Positions 50,733 to 60,713 of a stretch of DNA of 64,000 nt are shown one piece after another. Each line of letters opens with the position of its first letter. Position 1 is the first letter of the stretch. The notes below the pieces were generated by a model, which made no database searches, was not told where the DNA came from, and was given only the letters and a program-made list of their open reading frames with translations. The position numbers were made by a program, and so were the translations under genes. The stretch comes from Occallatibacter gabretensis (GTDB lineage Bacteria > Acidobacteriota > Terriglobia > Terriglobales > Acidobacteriaceae): NCBI RefSeq assembly GCF_001449115.1, contig NZ_LAIJ01000009.1, positions 930,001-994,000 on the forward strand, read 5' to 3'.

Positions 50733-53474
50733 ATGACGAATCAGGATGAGAAGCTCACGCCGTTCACCTATGTTGAAGTCGCCGAACAGAAACGACTGAA
50801 CGAGGCCCGCGAAAAGAACGTTCCGTGGAAGAAGTGGGGTCCGTATCTGAGTGAGAGACAGTGGGGCACGGTCCGGGAAGACTACAGCAAGGACGGCAAC
50901 GCATGGGATTATTTCACCCATGATCAGGCGAGGTCACGCGCTTATCGTTGGGGTGAAGACGGCATGGCTGGCTTCTCCGATGACAAGCAGCAGCTCTGCT
51001 TCTGCCTGTCGCTTTGGAACGGCAAGGATCCAATTCTCAAAGAGCGCATGTTTGGTGTCACCAACAGTGAGTCGAATCACGGCGAGGACGTGAAGGAGTA
51101 TTACTTCTACATCGACAGCACGCCGACGCACTCGTATATGAAGTATCTCTATAAGTATCCACAGAGTGCGTATCCATATCGCGATCTGGTGGAGACCAAT
51201 CGCGGGCGATCGCGTGAAGAGTTCGAGTACGAGCTGCTGGACACGGGTATCTTTGACGAGGATCGTTACTTCGATGTGTTCGTGGAATACGCCAAGGGCA
51301 ATCCTGAAGATACGTTGGTGCGCATCACTATTCACAATCGCGGGCCGGCAGACGCACCGCTTCATCTGCTGCCCACATTGTGGTTTCGCAATACGTGGGC
51401 CTGGGACCAGGACGTGCAGAAGCCTCTGCTTGGGCAGATAGACGAGACAAAGATCCACGCCTTCCACAGCGATCTTGGAGAGTACACGCTTCAGTGTGAA
51501 GGAGCCGGGGAACTGCTCTTCACAGAAAATGAAACCAATAACAAAAAACTCTGGGGCCAGCCGAATCCGACGCCGTATGTGAAGGACGCGTTTCATCGCT
51601 ACGTGGTTTCCGGTGAAACCGCCGCGGTGAATCCATCGAAGACAGGTACAAAGGCCGCAGCCCACTATCAACTCACTATTCCGGCCGGAGGCAGCAAGGT
51701 GGTCCGCTTGAGGCTGAGCGCAAGGCCGGACGGGTTCGATGACTTTGACACGATCTTCGAAGAACGCATGGCAGATGCAAACGAATTTTACGACCGCATT
51801 ACTCCGGCAAATCTAAGCGAGGATGAGCGCCGCGTGCATCGTCAGGCGCTCGCGGGGATGTTGTGGTCAAAGCAGTATTACTACTTCGATCTTGACCGTT
51901 GGCTTACCGAACACAACGCACATCCGCTCACGGGCACGGGACAGACCGACGGCAGAAACTCCGCCTGGTTTCACATGCTCAACAGCGATGTGATTTCAAT
52001 GCCGGACAAGTGGGAGTATCCGTGGTACGCCGCCTGGGACCTCGCATTTCACACGATTTCGCTCTCCCTGGTGGACTTTGATTTTGCGAAAGAGCAGTTA
52101 CTTCTGATGTTGCGCAATCTTTACGCGCATCCAAACGGCCAGATTCCGGCGTACGAATGGAACTTCAGTGACGTGAACCCGCCGGTCCATGCATGGGCAA
52201 CGCTGTTCCTCTATAGGATCGAGTCGGAACTGGGACGCTCTGATTTCCGCTTCCTCGAACGCTCGTTCCAGGGGCTGATGCTGAACTTCAACTGGTGGGC
52301 CAACCGCAAAGATCCCGAAGGACGCAATGTCTTCGCCGGCGGCTTCCTCGGGCTCGATAACATAGGCATCTTTGATCGCAGCTCACCGCTGCCGACCGGC
52401 GGTCATCTGGATCAAGCCGACGGCACCGCATGGATGGCTTTTTATTGCCAATGCATGCTGGAGATCGCGCTGGTTCTGACGGAATACGACCCGATGTATG
52501 AGGAGATTGCCTACCGCTTTCTGGAGCAGTTTATCTGGATTGCGTACGCGATGGACCGCATCGGTGCTTGCAAAGATGAGATGTGGGATTCCGAAGATAA
52601 ATTTTTCTATGATCTTCTGCATTTCCCGGACGGCGATGTAATGCGACTCAAAATCCGCTCGATGGTTGGGTTATTGCCGCTCTGTGCATCGACTGTACTC
52701 GAACATGACACGATAAGTAATCATCCGCGGATATTGGAACTGGTAAATCTATTTCGCAAGCGCCACCCCGAGGTACTTGAAAAAATCGCTTCCGCAGAAG
52801 ACTTCGCAAAAGGCGGTTACGTGGGACGGCGGCTCCTCACCACATGCAACAGGGAGAAGCTGACCAGCGTTCTGGGTTACATGCTCGATGAGAACGAGTT
52901 CCTCAGCCCTTACGGCATTCGCTCTCTCTCGAAATACCATCTGGAACACCCTTTTGTAATGCACGTCGGCGGACAGGAATTCAAGGTGCAATATCTGCCT
53001 GCCGAATCGAACACGGCAATGTTCGGCGGCAACTCGAACTGGCGTGGGCCCGTCTGGATGCCGGTAAACGGCTTGATCATTCGTGGACTGCTGCAGATGT
53101 ATCCATTTTATGGACCGGATTTCAAGGTCGAGTGTCCAACCGGGTCCGGCAACTACATGACGCTGTTTGAAGTGGCAAAAGAAATCTCGAACAGGTTATC
53201 GAAGATCTTTCTGCGCGATGAAAATGGAAAGCGTCCGGTATATGGTGGATCAAAGAAGTTTCAAGAGGATCCGTACTGGAAGGACTACATCCTGTTTTAT
53301 GAGTACTTCCACGGAGATAACGGCGCGGGCCTGGGCGCCAGTCATCAGACGGGCTGGACTGGCCTGATTGCCCGGAACCTCGATCTGTTTGCGCGGCTTA
53401 ATCCAGAAGCTTTACTGAAGGCACCAAAAAATATCTTGGCTGATATGGCGCGGCAAGAAGTAGCAGGTGCATGA
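50733..53474 (+). CDS. MGH1/GH63-like glucosidase
   Basis: A 913-residue enzyme without a signal peptide. The N-terminus WKKWGPYLSERQWGTVREDYS is characteristic of this family of long glucosidases, and the catalytic (alpha/alpha)6 domain is in the second half (PDKWEYPWYAAWDLAFHT, LRNLYAHPNGQIPAYEWNFSDVNPPVHAWA, NTAMFGGNSNWRGPVWMPVNGLI, FFEYFHGD-like end). The acidic residues in WYAAWDLAFH and GQIPAYEWNFSD are probable catalytic positions. It likely acts on alpha-glucosides such as trehalose- or glucosylglycerate-like compounds in the cytoplasm, but the substrate is not resolved. It fits with the neighbouring glycan genes. Confidence 0.85.
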   Translation: MTNQDEKLTPFTYVEVAEQKRLNEAREKNVPWKKWGPYLSERQWGTVREDYSKDGNAWDYFTHDQARSRAYRWGEDGMAGFSDDKQQLCFCLSLWNGKDPILKERMFGVTNSESNHGEDVKEYYFYIDSTPTHSYMKYLYKYPQSAYPYRDLVETNRGRSREEFEYELLDTGIFDEDRYFDVFVEYAKGNPEDTLVRITIHNRGPADAPLHLLPTLWFRNTWAWDQDVQKPLLGQIDETKIHAFHSDLGEYTLQCEGAGELLFTENETNNKKLWGQPNPTPYVKDAFHRYVVSGETAAVNPSKTGTKAAAHYQLTIPAGGSKVVRLRLSARPDGFDDFDTIFEERMADANEFYDRITPANLSEDERRVHRQALAGMLWSKQYYYFDLDRWLTEHNAHPLTGTGQTDGRNSAWFHMLNSDVISMPDKWEYPWYAAWDLAFHTISLSLVDFDFAKEQLLLMLRNLYAHPNGQIPAYEWNFSDVNPPVHAWATLFLYRIESELGRSDFRFLERSFQGLMLNFNWWANRKDPEGRNVFAGGFLGLDNIGIFDRSSPLPTGGHLDQADGTAWMAFYCQCMLEIALVLTEYDPMYEEIAYRFLEQFIWIAYAMDRIGACKDEMWDSEDKFFYDLLHFPDGDVMRLKIRSMVGLLPLCASTVLEHDTISNHPRILELVNLFRKRHPEVLEKIASAEDFAKGGYVGRRLLTTCNREKLTSVLGYMLDENEFLSPYGIRSLSKYHLEHPFVMHVGGQEFKVQYLPAESNTAMFGGNSNWRGPVWMPVNGLIIRGLLQMYPFYGPDFKVECPTGSGNYMTLFEVAKEISNRLSKIFLRDENGKRPVYGGSKKFQEDPYWKDYILFYEYFHGDNGAGLGASHQTGWTGLIARNLDLFARLNPEALLKAPKNILADMARQEVAGA

Positions 53475-53488
53475 GTGATATAGGCTGG

Positions 53489-54439
53489 CTAATTCGGGCG
53501 CCCGAGCCAGCTATATTGCCATGCAATTGAAACGTCCTGATAGTCTCCGCCGAATCGGACATAAGTTCCGTCGCTGTAACTGAACTTGAGAGATTGATGT
53601 TTGCTGATGGGCACAGCTGCGGTAGCTCCAAGCCGGGAGTTGGCCTGCAAGGACGTTGGCGTTGCAACTCCATTCAGGCTGGTCTCTCCGCCGTACCAAT
53701 AATTACCGTCAATCGAGAGCCAAAGATGGGACTTTACGTCGTAGCTAAGATGCAATTCAGTTGCCCCCATAGGCTTTTCCGTTTGCTGATTACGCCCTGG
53801 AAACAGCGGATCGTTGGAGTAAAAATTGCGATTGGCCGTAAAGAACCATACTGCGCCGTATGCATCCAACACCCAATGCGTCCAGCGTCGAGAAAGTCCT
53901 ATCTCCGGCTTGAACGCCCATCGGTTATTGCCTGTATTCACCAGTCGCGACGGATCATACTGCCCCGTCGGGGTTTGTACGGTTAAGCTTGCCCCAACGA
54001 GTGTCTTTTGTCGCCACCTGGAATATTCCTGCACGTCCATTGCAGGGGCGCCCGCAAGATTGACCGAAACACGCACAGTCGCTGGGGCCAGCCCGGATCT
54101 ATAGATTTCCTGTTCCTGTCCGTTTATCTCCGCCTGAAAATGCCCGATGCTATATGGCACAGATACATTGATATTTGTTGACCTCCCGAATAAGGACATC
54201 GTGTGGAAATAGCTGACGATCTCAGTGCTGATTCTGCCTTCCGAGTTTGATATGGGTAGTGTGGGATCGAAAACAATATTTCCATCCTGAAATGAATAGG
54301 TGAGCGTGAGCGCGTTGGAATGAACCGGAACGATCACATAAGCTCGCGGACTTAGTCCTTGCGCCCTGCAAAAGTGACTTGCGCCGCAGAGTCCTATCAA
54401 CAGAACCGCGCTGCAGGCTCTCAATAAGCTACGTATCAT
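53489..54439 (-). CDS. outer-membrane beta-barrel protein, MetA-pathway type
   Basis: A 316-residue protein with a signal peptide (about 1-26, ending SHFCRAQ). The rest is alternating beta-strand-like sequence with aromatic ends (ALTLTYSFQDG, TNINVSVPYSIGHFQ, QTPTGQYDPSRLVNTGNNRWAFKPEIGLSRR, GATELHLSYDV, SLKFSYSDGTYVRFGGDYQDVSIAWQYSW). This matches the family named for a phenol-degradation gene (PF13557), which is better regarded as an outer-membrane channel. It is convergent with the glucosidase, 14 bases apart. Confidence 0.8.
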   Translation of the reverse strand: MIRSLLRACSAVLLIGLCGASHFCRAQGLSPRAYVIVPVHSNALTLTYSFQDGNIVFDPTLPISNSEGRISTEIVSYFHTMSLFGRSTNINVSVPYSIGHFQAEINGQEQEIYRSGLAPATVRVSVNLAGAPAMDVQEYSRWRQKTLVGASLTVQTPTGQYDPSRLVNTGNNRWAFKPEIGLSRRWTHWVLDAYGAVWFFTANRNFYSNDPLFPGRNQQTEKPMGATELHLSYDVKSHLWLSIDGNYWYGGETSLNGVATPTSLQANSRLGATAAVPISKHQSLKFSYSDGTYVRFGGDYQDVSIAWQYSWLGRPN

Positions 54440-54526
54440 TACTGTTTCTGTTGCTCCGGCGCTAAGTTGTCAATGAGAAGCTATCTACTCTGCATCATCC
54501 AGCGAAGGCGCCTACTCTTCTATAGC

Positions 54527-55528
54527 CTATTGTGCTGGCGGAAAGATCGTCTTCCAGTCATTTTTCATATCCACAACCGTCCATCTCTTCGCGTTAGCTT
54601 CATCGAGGGCTTTATCGAGACGTCCAACGCTGGATTTTCGGTCATAGGCATATTCGCGAACTGCATCTGTGTGATGAACGAGGAGCATGAAGCGAAGTCC
54701 GTCGCCCTCTGCCGTCCACTCAAGCATTTGCTGGTCGCCATCGGAGTTGCCGAAGGCAGCGATCGGACGTCGACCGATGAACTGGTTAATCCCCACTGGT
54801 TTACCTGGACCATCGTCAATAAAATTGATATCCGGCAACCGCATCAGATCTAACTTTCCATCTACCATCTCAAACTTTGTCTTAATTGAGCTGCCAACCA
54901 CCTGCTCTGGCGGGATCCCGTATATCTTCTCTGTCCATGGCCGCATAAACTCAACGCCGCCGCCAGAGACAATGTAGGTCTTGAAGCCGTTGGCGCGGAG
55001 ATAGGCCAGCAGCTCAAGCATTGGCTGGTAAACGCACTCCGTGTAAGATCGCTTGAATTTGGGATGCTGAGCCGTGGCGAGCCAGTCGGCTACGATCTTC
55101 TGAAACTGCTCGACAGTCACGCCAGCATGCGTTGCCGCCATCAGTTCAATTAAGCCCTTTTCGCCCGTCGCAGCCACTGCTTTGATATCGCCTTCAAGAA
55201 CGCCCTTGAACGGCTGAGTAGTCTTCCACGCAGGATGCTTGGGAGCAAGATCTTTCACCCGCGCAATAACAAAAGCAAGCTGGGTGTACATGGGTTGCTC
55301 CACCCAGAGCGTGCCGTCGTTGTCGAAGGTAGCAATACGCTGATCGACCGGAACAAAATCGGGAGTGTTTTCTGCAGTCACTCTTTGGACGAAAGCGGTA
55401 ATGGCTTTCCTTGGAGTGGTGTCGTTCCATGACGGCAGAGGGTCAGCTTGCGCGTGGAGTGCCATCGAGACCATGGCAAAGAAGACAAACACGCATAAAC
55501 CGCGTAGGCCGTGTTTCAATTTGGACAT
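54527..55528 (-). CDS. exported HAD-superfamily phosphatase
   Basis: A 333-residue HAD hydrolase with a signal peptide (about 1-28, ALHAQADP). The nucleophile motif is ATFDNDGTLW (Asp69, Asp71), motif II/III includes TYIVSGGGVEFMRPW and a Lys in TKFEMVDGKL, and the acidic motif is AFGNSDGDQQML. The cap is helical. These proteins are phosphoserine-phosphatase-like in fold, but the periplasmic substrate is unknown. It lies upstream of the outer-membrane protein on the same strand, 88 bases apart. Confidence 0.87.
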   Translation of the reverse strand: MSKLKHGLRGLCVFVFFAMVSMALHAQADPLPSWNDTTPRKAITAFVQRVTAENTPDFVPVDQRIATFDNDGTLWVEQPMYTQLAFVIARVKDLAPKHPAWKTTQPFKGVLEGDIKAVAATGEKGLIELMAATHAGVTVEQFQKIVADWLATAQHPKFKRSYTECVYQPMLELLAYLRANGFKTYIVSGGGVEFMRPWTEKIYGIPPEQVVGSSIKTKFEMVDGKLDLMRLPDINFIDDGPGKPVGINQFIGRRPIAAFGNSDGDQQMLEWTAEGDGLRFMLLVHHTDAVREYAYDRKSSVGRLDKALDEANAKRWTVVDMKNDWKTIFPPAQ

Positions 55529-55774
55529 TGGTTTCTCCGATCGACGAAAGCCTGAAGAGCACTTCTCGAATTACAAGCCGAAGGAATTGTCCTCAGTGTG
55601 TGACACAAGATCACTACTAAATAGGTAGTGTCGGATTGCGAAGGCATCCCCTGCAACTGTCAGTTGTTACAGAGGCGTATTTCGCGGTGCCGTCAGCCCG
55701 CATCCCAGGCACATAATATTTCTGTACGAGTTTCCGTTAATCGCACACAACTCCCTCCCCATAGGAGCAACCAG

Positions 55775-56536
55775 ATGATCGTCGTCGATGAAATTGCTGA
55801 CCTTCCAACTTCCTACGGACAGATGCGTACGCATATCGTGCGGCCTGCTGCGCCAGGCCGTTATCCGGGGGTCATTTTGTATTCGGAGATCTTCCAGATC
55901 ACAAATCCGGTTCATCGCATCGCCGCACAGCTTGCGGGCCATGGCTACATCGTCGCTGCGCCGGAGATTTATCACGAGTTTGAAGCCCCCGGAACTGTTC
56001 TCCAGTACGACCAGGCAGGCTCCGATCGCGGCAATGCGCTGAAAACGGAAAAAGAGCTGGCTAGCTATGATGCCGACGCCCGTGCCGTACTCGATTATCT
56101 AAAGTCGCGTGCCGATTGCACCGGGCAGCTTGGTGCAATCGGTATCTGCATTGGCGGCCATCTGGCTTTTCGCGCCGCATTTCAGCCCGATGTGCGCGGC
56201 ACTGTCTGCTTCTACGCCACTGACATTCATAAGCAAGGCCTGGGCAAAGGCGCGAACGACGATTCGCTTCAACGCGCCAATGAGATCTCGGGCGAGCTGC
56301 TCATGGTCTGGGGACGACAGGACCCGCATATCCCGCTTGAGGGCCGCACGAAGATTCTCAGCCGCCTCAACGAGATGGGCACGCGCTTGAGCTGGCATGA
56401 AGTAAATGGCGCGCATGCTTTTCTGCGTGACGAAGGTCCGCGCTACGATCCAGAGCTGGCCCGCAGCTGTTTCGGTCTTGCGCTCGATCTCTTCCATCGC
56501 AAGCTTCACTTCGGCGACGATCTCACAACCAACTGA
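55775..56536 (+). CDS. dienelactone hydrolase family protein
   Basis: A 253-residue alpha/beta hydrolase. The nucleophile is Cys125 in IGICIGGHLAFRAAF, the Cys variant that defines dienelactone hydrolases, with the acid in VWGRQDPHIP and the base in NGAHAFLRDEGPRYD. These enzymes open enol-lactones in aromatic degradation and hydrolyse other small esters. The start is placed at the ATG at 55775, with AGGAG eight bases upstream; the frame runs 49 codons further without family similarity. It is convergent with the TonB receptor gene. Confidence 0.9.
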   Translation: MIVVDEIADLPTSYGQMRTHIVRPAAPGRYPGVILYSEIFQITNPVHRIAAQLAGHGYIVAAPEIYHEFEAPGTVLQYDQAGSDRGNALKTEKELASYDADARAVLDYLKSRADCTGQLGAIGICIGGHLAFRAAFQPDVRGTVCFYATDIHKQGLGKGANDDSLQRANEISGELLMVWGRQDPHIPLEGRTKILSRLNEMGTRLSWHEVNGAHAFLRDEGPRYDPELARSCFGLALDLFHRKLHFGDDLTTN

Positions 56537-56565
56537 ATTGCGTGGTTCCAGCCAACAACTCCGTG

Positions 56566-59478
56566 TCAGAATCGGAAGAAAGTCTCCACATTAATAATCC
56601 GGTTTGCGGAACTATTGCCATTCGTGCTGGCCAATGCTGTGGACTCACCAAACAGCGATGAGCCCAGCACGCCCACCGGCGGCGCAAAGTTCGGATGATT
56701 GAAAATGTTCTGCGCGGAAACGCCGAAACCCAGCGTGTACTTGCGCTCAATCTCCTTCTTCTCCGGCTTGGCAGGCGGCTTGGTGCCGGCGCTTGCAGTC
56801 GTCGCAGCAGCCGGCGCCGGCGGCGCGGGATCTTCCGGCAGTGCGGGGCCGAAAGTAAATCTGCGGCTCAGGCGCAGATTGGCGACAATCATCCCCGGCC
56901 CTTTGCCGTAGTTGATGGGAATGATCTTTTGCCCGGCGATTGGATCGGCGTCAAAGGTGCCCCACTTAGTCACATAGACGCTTGATCGCGTAAGGTCCGT
57001 GGCAAAGGCAGGCCGGTCGTTGAACTGCGTATCGCCGTTCAAATCCTCGCCCACCACAATATTGAACGGCGAGCTAGACTGATACATGAGGAACGGATTG
57101 ATGGAGAAGTGACCGGGCAGCCGCGTATAGCCGCCGATGAACGCGCGGTTGCGAATATCGTACGAGGCGCGCCCCCAGTCCGCATGGATGTCGTATTGGT
57201 TGGATGGAAAGCTGGTGAGGCCTGAGGTGTCGGCCTGGGCCTTGCTGATGGTGTAGTAACCCCACAGGCCGGTCTTCTTGGTATTAAAGCTGCCGTTAAT
57301 ACTCAAGCGATCGCGCGCCGAGTCTCCCTGCGAGTTGTATTGATAGATATTTTGATCTGTGCCCAGCGGGCGTTCGCCACTCGTAGGATCGTCTGGATTG
57401 TAGGTTCCCGGCAGAGGCGCGTTGATGTTGCGCGTGACAAACAGATGATCGCCGCGCGAGTAAAGATAGTTGGCTGACAGCGAGACGTGCTTGCCGATGT
57501 TCTTATCCACACCAAGCCCCGCGATGAACAGGTAAGGTGCGCGCAGGTCTGGGTTGATCGAAAAGATCGTAGGCGCGTTTTGTGAGCCTCCGCTGCATGT
57601 CGTTGGAGGCTGATTCGACGTGCAGGTACCGGGATAGAAATCCGGGTCATTGACTGAGACCGCAGTCTGCGTAACGCCATTCTGCCGCTCCGCCTGCAGC
57701 AGGCCTGTCGAGGTGAAGCGCTGATAGAAGAATCCCGAGCCGGCGCGAATCACTGCTCGCGGAGGCTTATTCTGACCACCCGGAACTGACCACGCAACCC
57801 CAAGCCGCGGCCCGAAGTCGGCATGATCATGCATCCCCGTCTGCGTTTCAAAGCGCATCCCCGGGCTGAGGATTACGCTGGGAATAATCTTCCAGTTATC
57901 TTCGGCAAAGATGCCTGCATCCGCCATGTTTACCACGATGCTCGGATTCCCCATGGTCTGTGAAAACAGGCTGGCTCCTCCGCCCGCTGCACGAATCTGC
58001 GCCGGTGTCGGGCAGTTTTGCGGGTTCACCGTGCACTCCTGCATGGCCTGTTCTGTAATTTGATATGCCGCCAGTGAGGCAAAGGTAAACTGTCCGTTGT
58101 AATTCGCCGTAGAGTAATTCGAATCGCGAATCACGCGCAGCCGTCCGCCGACTGTGATGTCATGCGGGCCGTGGTTGACCCGCAGCACATCCTGAAATTC
58201 GTAGTGATCCTGCGCATCCCGGTTGATGCCGGTGTTGTTGCCGCCGCCGGTAAAAGCTCCGGCCACCACCAGCGTCGTGTCTGTCGACTGCGGGGTCTGG
58301 TTGTTGCGGTCGCGAATGTATTGAAAGCGCACTTCATTGAGAACTGCGGGACTCCATGCCTGCGAGTCGGTCACCTGCAGCACCTGCTCCGTCTGCGTAC
58401 TGTTAAACGCCTGTGAGGCAAGCTGGAACTGGCCCACACCGGAGTTCTGAGCCGTGCTGCGGTCCAGCATGTAGCGCACGCTCAGCGTGTGAACCTTACC
58501 CCACTGCCAGTCAAAGCGCGGCGTTACAAAAATGCCGGAGCCGGGCGTGCTGACGGCCTGCGTAAACGGTTCAGGAGTTAGCGTGGCTTCATCCAGAATC
58601 TCCGCGTTCACAACAGAAACGTTGATCGCCTGACGATGCCAGATGCTGAAAAAATATGAGGCGTTTTTGGTGACCGGTCCGTTCACGTCGCTATCGAACT
58701 GGTAGGTGTAATACCCCGGCTGCTCCTGGACAAAAGGATTCTTCCCGTTCCACGGCGAGTCATTACCCTGCATCCAGTACTCGCCATGCAGCTTATCCGC
58801 GCCCGGTTTGGTAAGAATCTCAATGCGGCCAAATCCTAGCGAGTCATACTGTGCCGAGTAGGGATTCTGATTGATGCGAATCTCGCGGATTGCCGATTTT
58901 GGCGGCAGCTTCGTGGCAGTAAATCCATCCACATAAAACTGCGTCCCCGTCTCCGCATCCGCTCCTGCCATGCCCTGCAATTGCGTCGATAGCTCGTCGG
59001 GATCATCGGAGAGCGCGCGCAGATCTTCGCCCTTCAACACAATCGCGCCGCCATTCTTCTCCGGGCTCGCATCCAGCGTATCTGCGGAAACTGTCACGGA
59101 TTGCTGATCCGCTTCAATCGCCAGCGTCATCGTAAGCGTGAACGCAGCGCCTGCCGTTACACGCACGCCTTCTTTGTGCGCCGGATGAAAATTGGGCGCC
59201 TGCGCCTCAATCACATACATGCCCGGCGCAAGCTGTGAAAAGGAATAATGCCCCACGCCGTCAGATGTTGTTTTTAACGGCGCATGCCCCGCGCGCATAG
59301 CGGTTACGGCGGCTTGTGGAATTACAGCTCCGGTCGGGTCGGCAACGGTGCCGTTGATGCTGCCCGATGCGCCTATTGCTGCGGTCTGCCCATAGGCCAA
59401 ACATTGGGTCGCGGCTAAGAGAACTCCAACAACGAACAAACGAATACTGCTGCAGAGAGAAAAGCAAAAATTGTGCAT
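56566..59478 (-). CDS. TonB-dependent receptor, Oar-like, with N-terminal carboxypeptidase-regulatory domain
   Basis: A 970-residue outer-membrane receptor with a signal peptide (about 1-29). Residues 38-120 are the carboxypeptidase-regulatory-like domain (INGTVADPTGAVIPQAAVTAM). The plug follows with QGMAGADAETGTQFYVDGFTATKLPPKSAIREIRINQNPYSAQYD. The remaining 700 residues are a beta barrel ending in aromatic GNSSANRIINVETFFRF, a proper barrel C-terminus. A proline/alanine-rich insert lies near 905. This type takes up large oligosaccharides or peptides. No SusD partner is next to it. Confidence 0.92.
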   Translation of the reverse strand: MHNFCFSLCSSIRLFVVGVLLAATQCLAYGQTAAIGASGSINGTVADPTGAVIPQAAVTAMRAGHAPLKTTSDGVGHYSFSQLAPGMYVIEAQAPNFHPAHKEGVRVTAGAAFTLTMTLAIEADQQSVTVSADTLDASPEKNGGAIVLKGEDLRALSDDPDELSTQLQGMAGADAETGTQFYVDGFTATKLPPKSAIREIRINQNPYSAQYDSLGFGRIEILTKPGADKLHGEYWMQGNDSPWNGKNPFVQEQPGYYTYQFDSDVNGPVTKNASYFFSIWHRQAINVSVVNAEILDEATLTPEPFTQAVSTPGSGIFVTPRFDWQWGKVHTLSVRYMLDRSTAQNSGVGQFQLASQAFNSTQTEQVLQVTDSQAWSPAVLNEVRFQYIRDRNNQTPQSTDTTLVVAGAFTGGGNNTGINRDAQDHYEFQDVLRVNHGPHDITVGGRLRVIRDSNYSTANYNGQFTFASLAAYQITEQAMQECTVNPQNCPTPAQIRAAGGGASLFSQTMGNPSIVVNMADAGIFAEDNWKIIPSVILSPGMRFETQTGMHDHADFGPRLGVAWSVPGGQNKPPRAVIRAGSGFFYQRFTSTGLLQAERQNGVTQTAVSVNDPDFYPGTCTSNQPPTTCSGGSQNAPTIFSINPDLRAPYLFIAGLGVDKNIGKHVSLSANYLYSRGDHLFVTRNINAPLPGTYNPDDPTSGERPLGTDQNIYQYNSQGDSARDRLSINGSFNTKKTGLWGYYTISKAQADTSGLTSFPSNQYDIHADWGRASYDIRNRAFIGGYTRLPGHFSINPFLMYQSSSPFNIVVGEDLNGDTQFNDRPAFATDLTRSSVYVTKWGTFDADPIAGQKIIPINYGKGPGMIVANLRLSRRFTFGPALPEDPAPPAPAAATTASAGTKPPAKPEKKEIERKYTLGFGVSAQNIFNHPNFAPPVGVLGSSLFGESTALASTNGNSSANRIINVETFFRF

Positions 59479-59763
59479 AAAAATACCGTCTACTCAGTTG
59501 AGCGAATGAATGACTGATGCTATCGGTGCGACACAAGGACCAAAGAGGGGTAAGGAATCATCTGCTGCACTTCTTTCCCCTTGCGCAACAATACGATTCC
59601 GTTTATAAGACGGATGAAACTGGCATTTCGCTCTATAAAAGTTCTGGATTGTGTTGTCCCACAATCTGGGTTCGCGGCGTTTGTAGCGCAGGCAACAGCT
59701 TTCCTGTTTGCCGAATCTTATGGACGCAACGGAGGAGAAATCCTCCAAAGGAGGGAGCAGCCA
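59479..59763. other. intergenic region before the small ORF, divergent from the TonB receptor
   Basis: A 285-base stretch containing the receptor promoter on the minus strand. On the plus strand it has GGAGGA-GAAA-TCCTCC (59731-59746), a six-base stem closed by a GNRA-type tetraloop, directly before AAAGGAGGG (59747-59755). The TCCTCC arm could pair either with the upstream GGAGGA or with the ribosome site. Confidence 0.45.
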
Positions 59764-59862
59764 ATGTTTGATGAAGGAATCCGCGAGGTTCGTTCGGATG
59801 ACCGCGGGAGCTCAATACTCAAGGAGATTATTGAGAACGGAGGGCCGGGGAAACCAGGCTAA
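59764..59862 (+). CDS. 32-residue small protein candidate
   Basis: A strong AAAGGAGGG eight bases upstream of the ATG supports translation of this short frame. The product, MFDEGIREVRSDDRG then SSILKEIIENGGPGKPG, is acidic and helical then Gly/Pro-rich; no export signal is visible. It ends 64 bases before a terminator hairpin, making a compact transcription unit. No homologue is recalled. Longer in-frame starts exist but lack a ribosome site. Confidence 0.5.
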   Translation: MFDEGIREVRSDDRGSSILKEIIENGGPGKPG

Positions 59863-59926
59863 TCCGAATTCTCGATGATCGAAGCGGGTAACTGATCCAT
59901 CCGAATCAGTTCTCCACAACTCGGCA

Positions 59927-59957
59927 GGGCGGCTCCATGGGGCCGCCCCTTTAATTT
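59927..59957 (+). terminator. terminator downstream of the small ORF
   Basis: GGGCGGC (59927-59933) pairs with GCCGCCC (59942-59948) around an eight-base loop, followed by CTTTAATTT. It fits the end of the transcript carrying the 32-residue ORF. Confidence 0.6.
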
Positions 59958-59975
59958 GTCTATATGGGTGCGCAG

Positions 59976-60713
59976 TTAATTCTGCGGCTTCGGCTGGGCC
60001 GAACTTCCAGACCCGGAAGGCGATCCACTATCCGGCTGTGCGGGCTTGGCCGCAGGCTTCCGCTTGACCGCAGGCTTCTTCGCCGCGGGTGCGGGGCAGG
60101 CTGGCGGAGGCGGAGCTGTCGCCACAGCGTGCGCGGCGGCATCCTGCTGCACTTTGATCTTCGTTTCAAGATCGCCGATGTGCGTCTCTTGCACCTTCGA
60201 TGCCTGCTCAAGGCGGTCATAGAGTGAGCGGTTGGCTGCCGCCATTCCGTTCATTGTGTCCTGGATCTTTGCCGCCTGGTCTGCGGGAGCGGCAATGCGA
60301 GCAGCGTCCAGCACGCGCAGTGAAACATCGTAAAGCGCAGCGAAGTTTTGTGCCAGCGGTAGTGCCGCTCCGATTCGCGTCGGCGCGGCGTCAGCATTTT
60401 TTAGCAGATCGGGCATCTTCTGGTTCAGGTCATCCACAATAGAAGCGGTATCGTGCTCAGCCTCGGTGCGCACGTTGCCGCCCTTCCATTTATCGAGCTT
60501 AAGGTCAGCCAGCGTTGCATACAGAGTGGCAAGCGACGGCTTAAGCAACTCGGTGTATGAAGTAAGCGCGGGTGCCGGGGCGGGTGATGCCGATGCCGCG
60601 GCGGATGCAGGAGCTGAAGCGGGCGCAGCAGGCCCCGTTTGGCCCGTTACCAGAGGTGCCAGCGATAGAGCAAAAGCGAAAAAAAGAAGCGCCGTAGCGC
60701 GAAGAAAAGACAT
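59976..60713 (-). CDS. exported Ala/Pro-rich helical protein of unknown function
   Basis: A 245-residue protein with a signal peptide (about 1-24, ALSLAPLVTG) and a low-complexity Ala/Pro/Ser segment at 26-50. It continues with a helical core (SYTELLKPSLATLYATLADLKLDKWKG, ASIVDDLNQKMPDLLKNADAAPTRIGAALPLAQNFAALYDVSLRVLD, a probable coiled coil QASKVQETHIGDLETKIKVQQD). The tail is a Lys/Pro/Ala-rich segment, likely periplasmic and flexible. No family recognised. Confidence 0.6.
   Translation of the reverse strand: MSFLRATALLFFAFALSLAPLVTGQTGPAAPASAPASAAASASPAPAPALTSYTELLKPSLATLYATLADLKLDKWKGGNVRTEAEHDTASIVDDLNQKMPDLLKNADAAPTRIGAALPLAQNFAALYDVSLRVLDAARIAAPADQAAKIQDTMNGMAAANRSLYDRLEQASKVQETHIGDLETKIKVQQDAAAHAVATAPPPPACPAPAAKKPAVKRKPAAKPAQPDSGSPSGSGSSAQPKPQN

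Noticed and set aside
59764..59862. Lasso-peptide or other RiPP precursor
   Set aside because: The Gly/Pro-rich tail and the nearby TonB receptor are suggestive, but no processing enzymes lie within reach.
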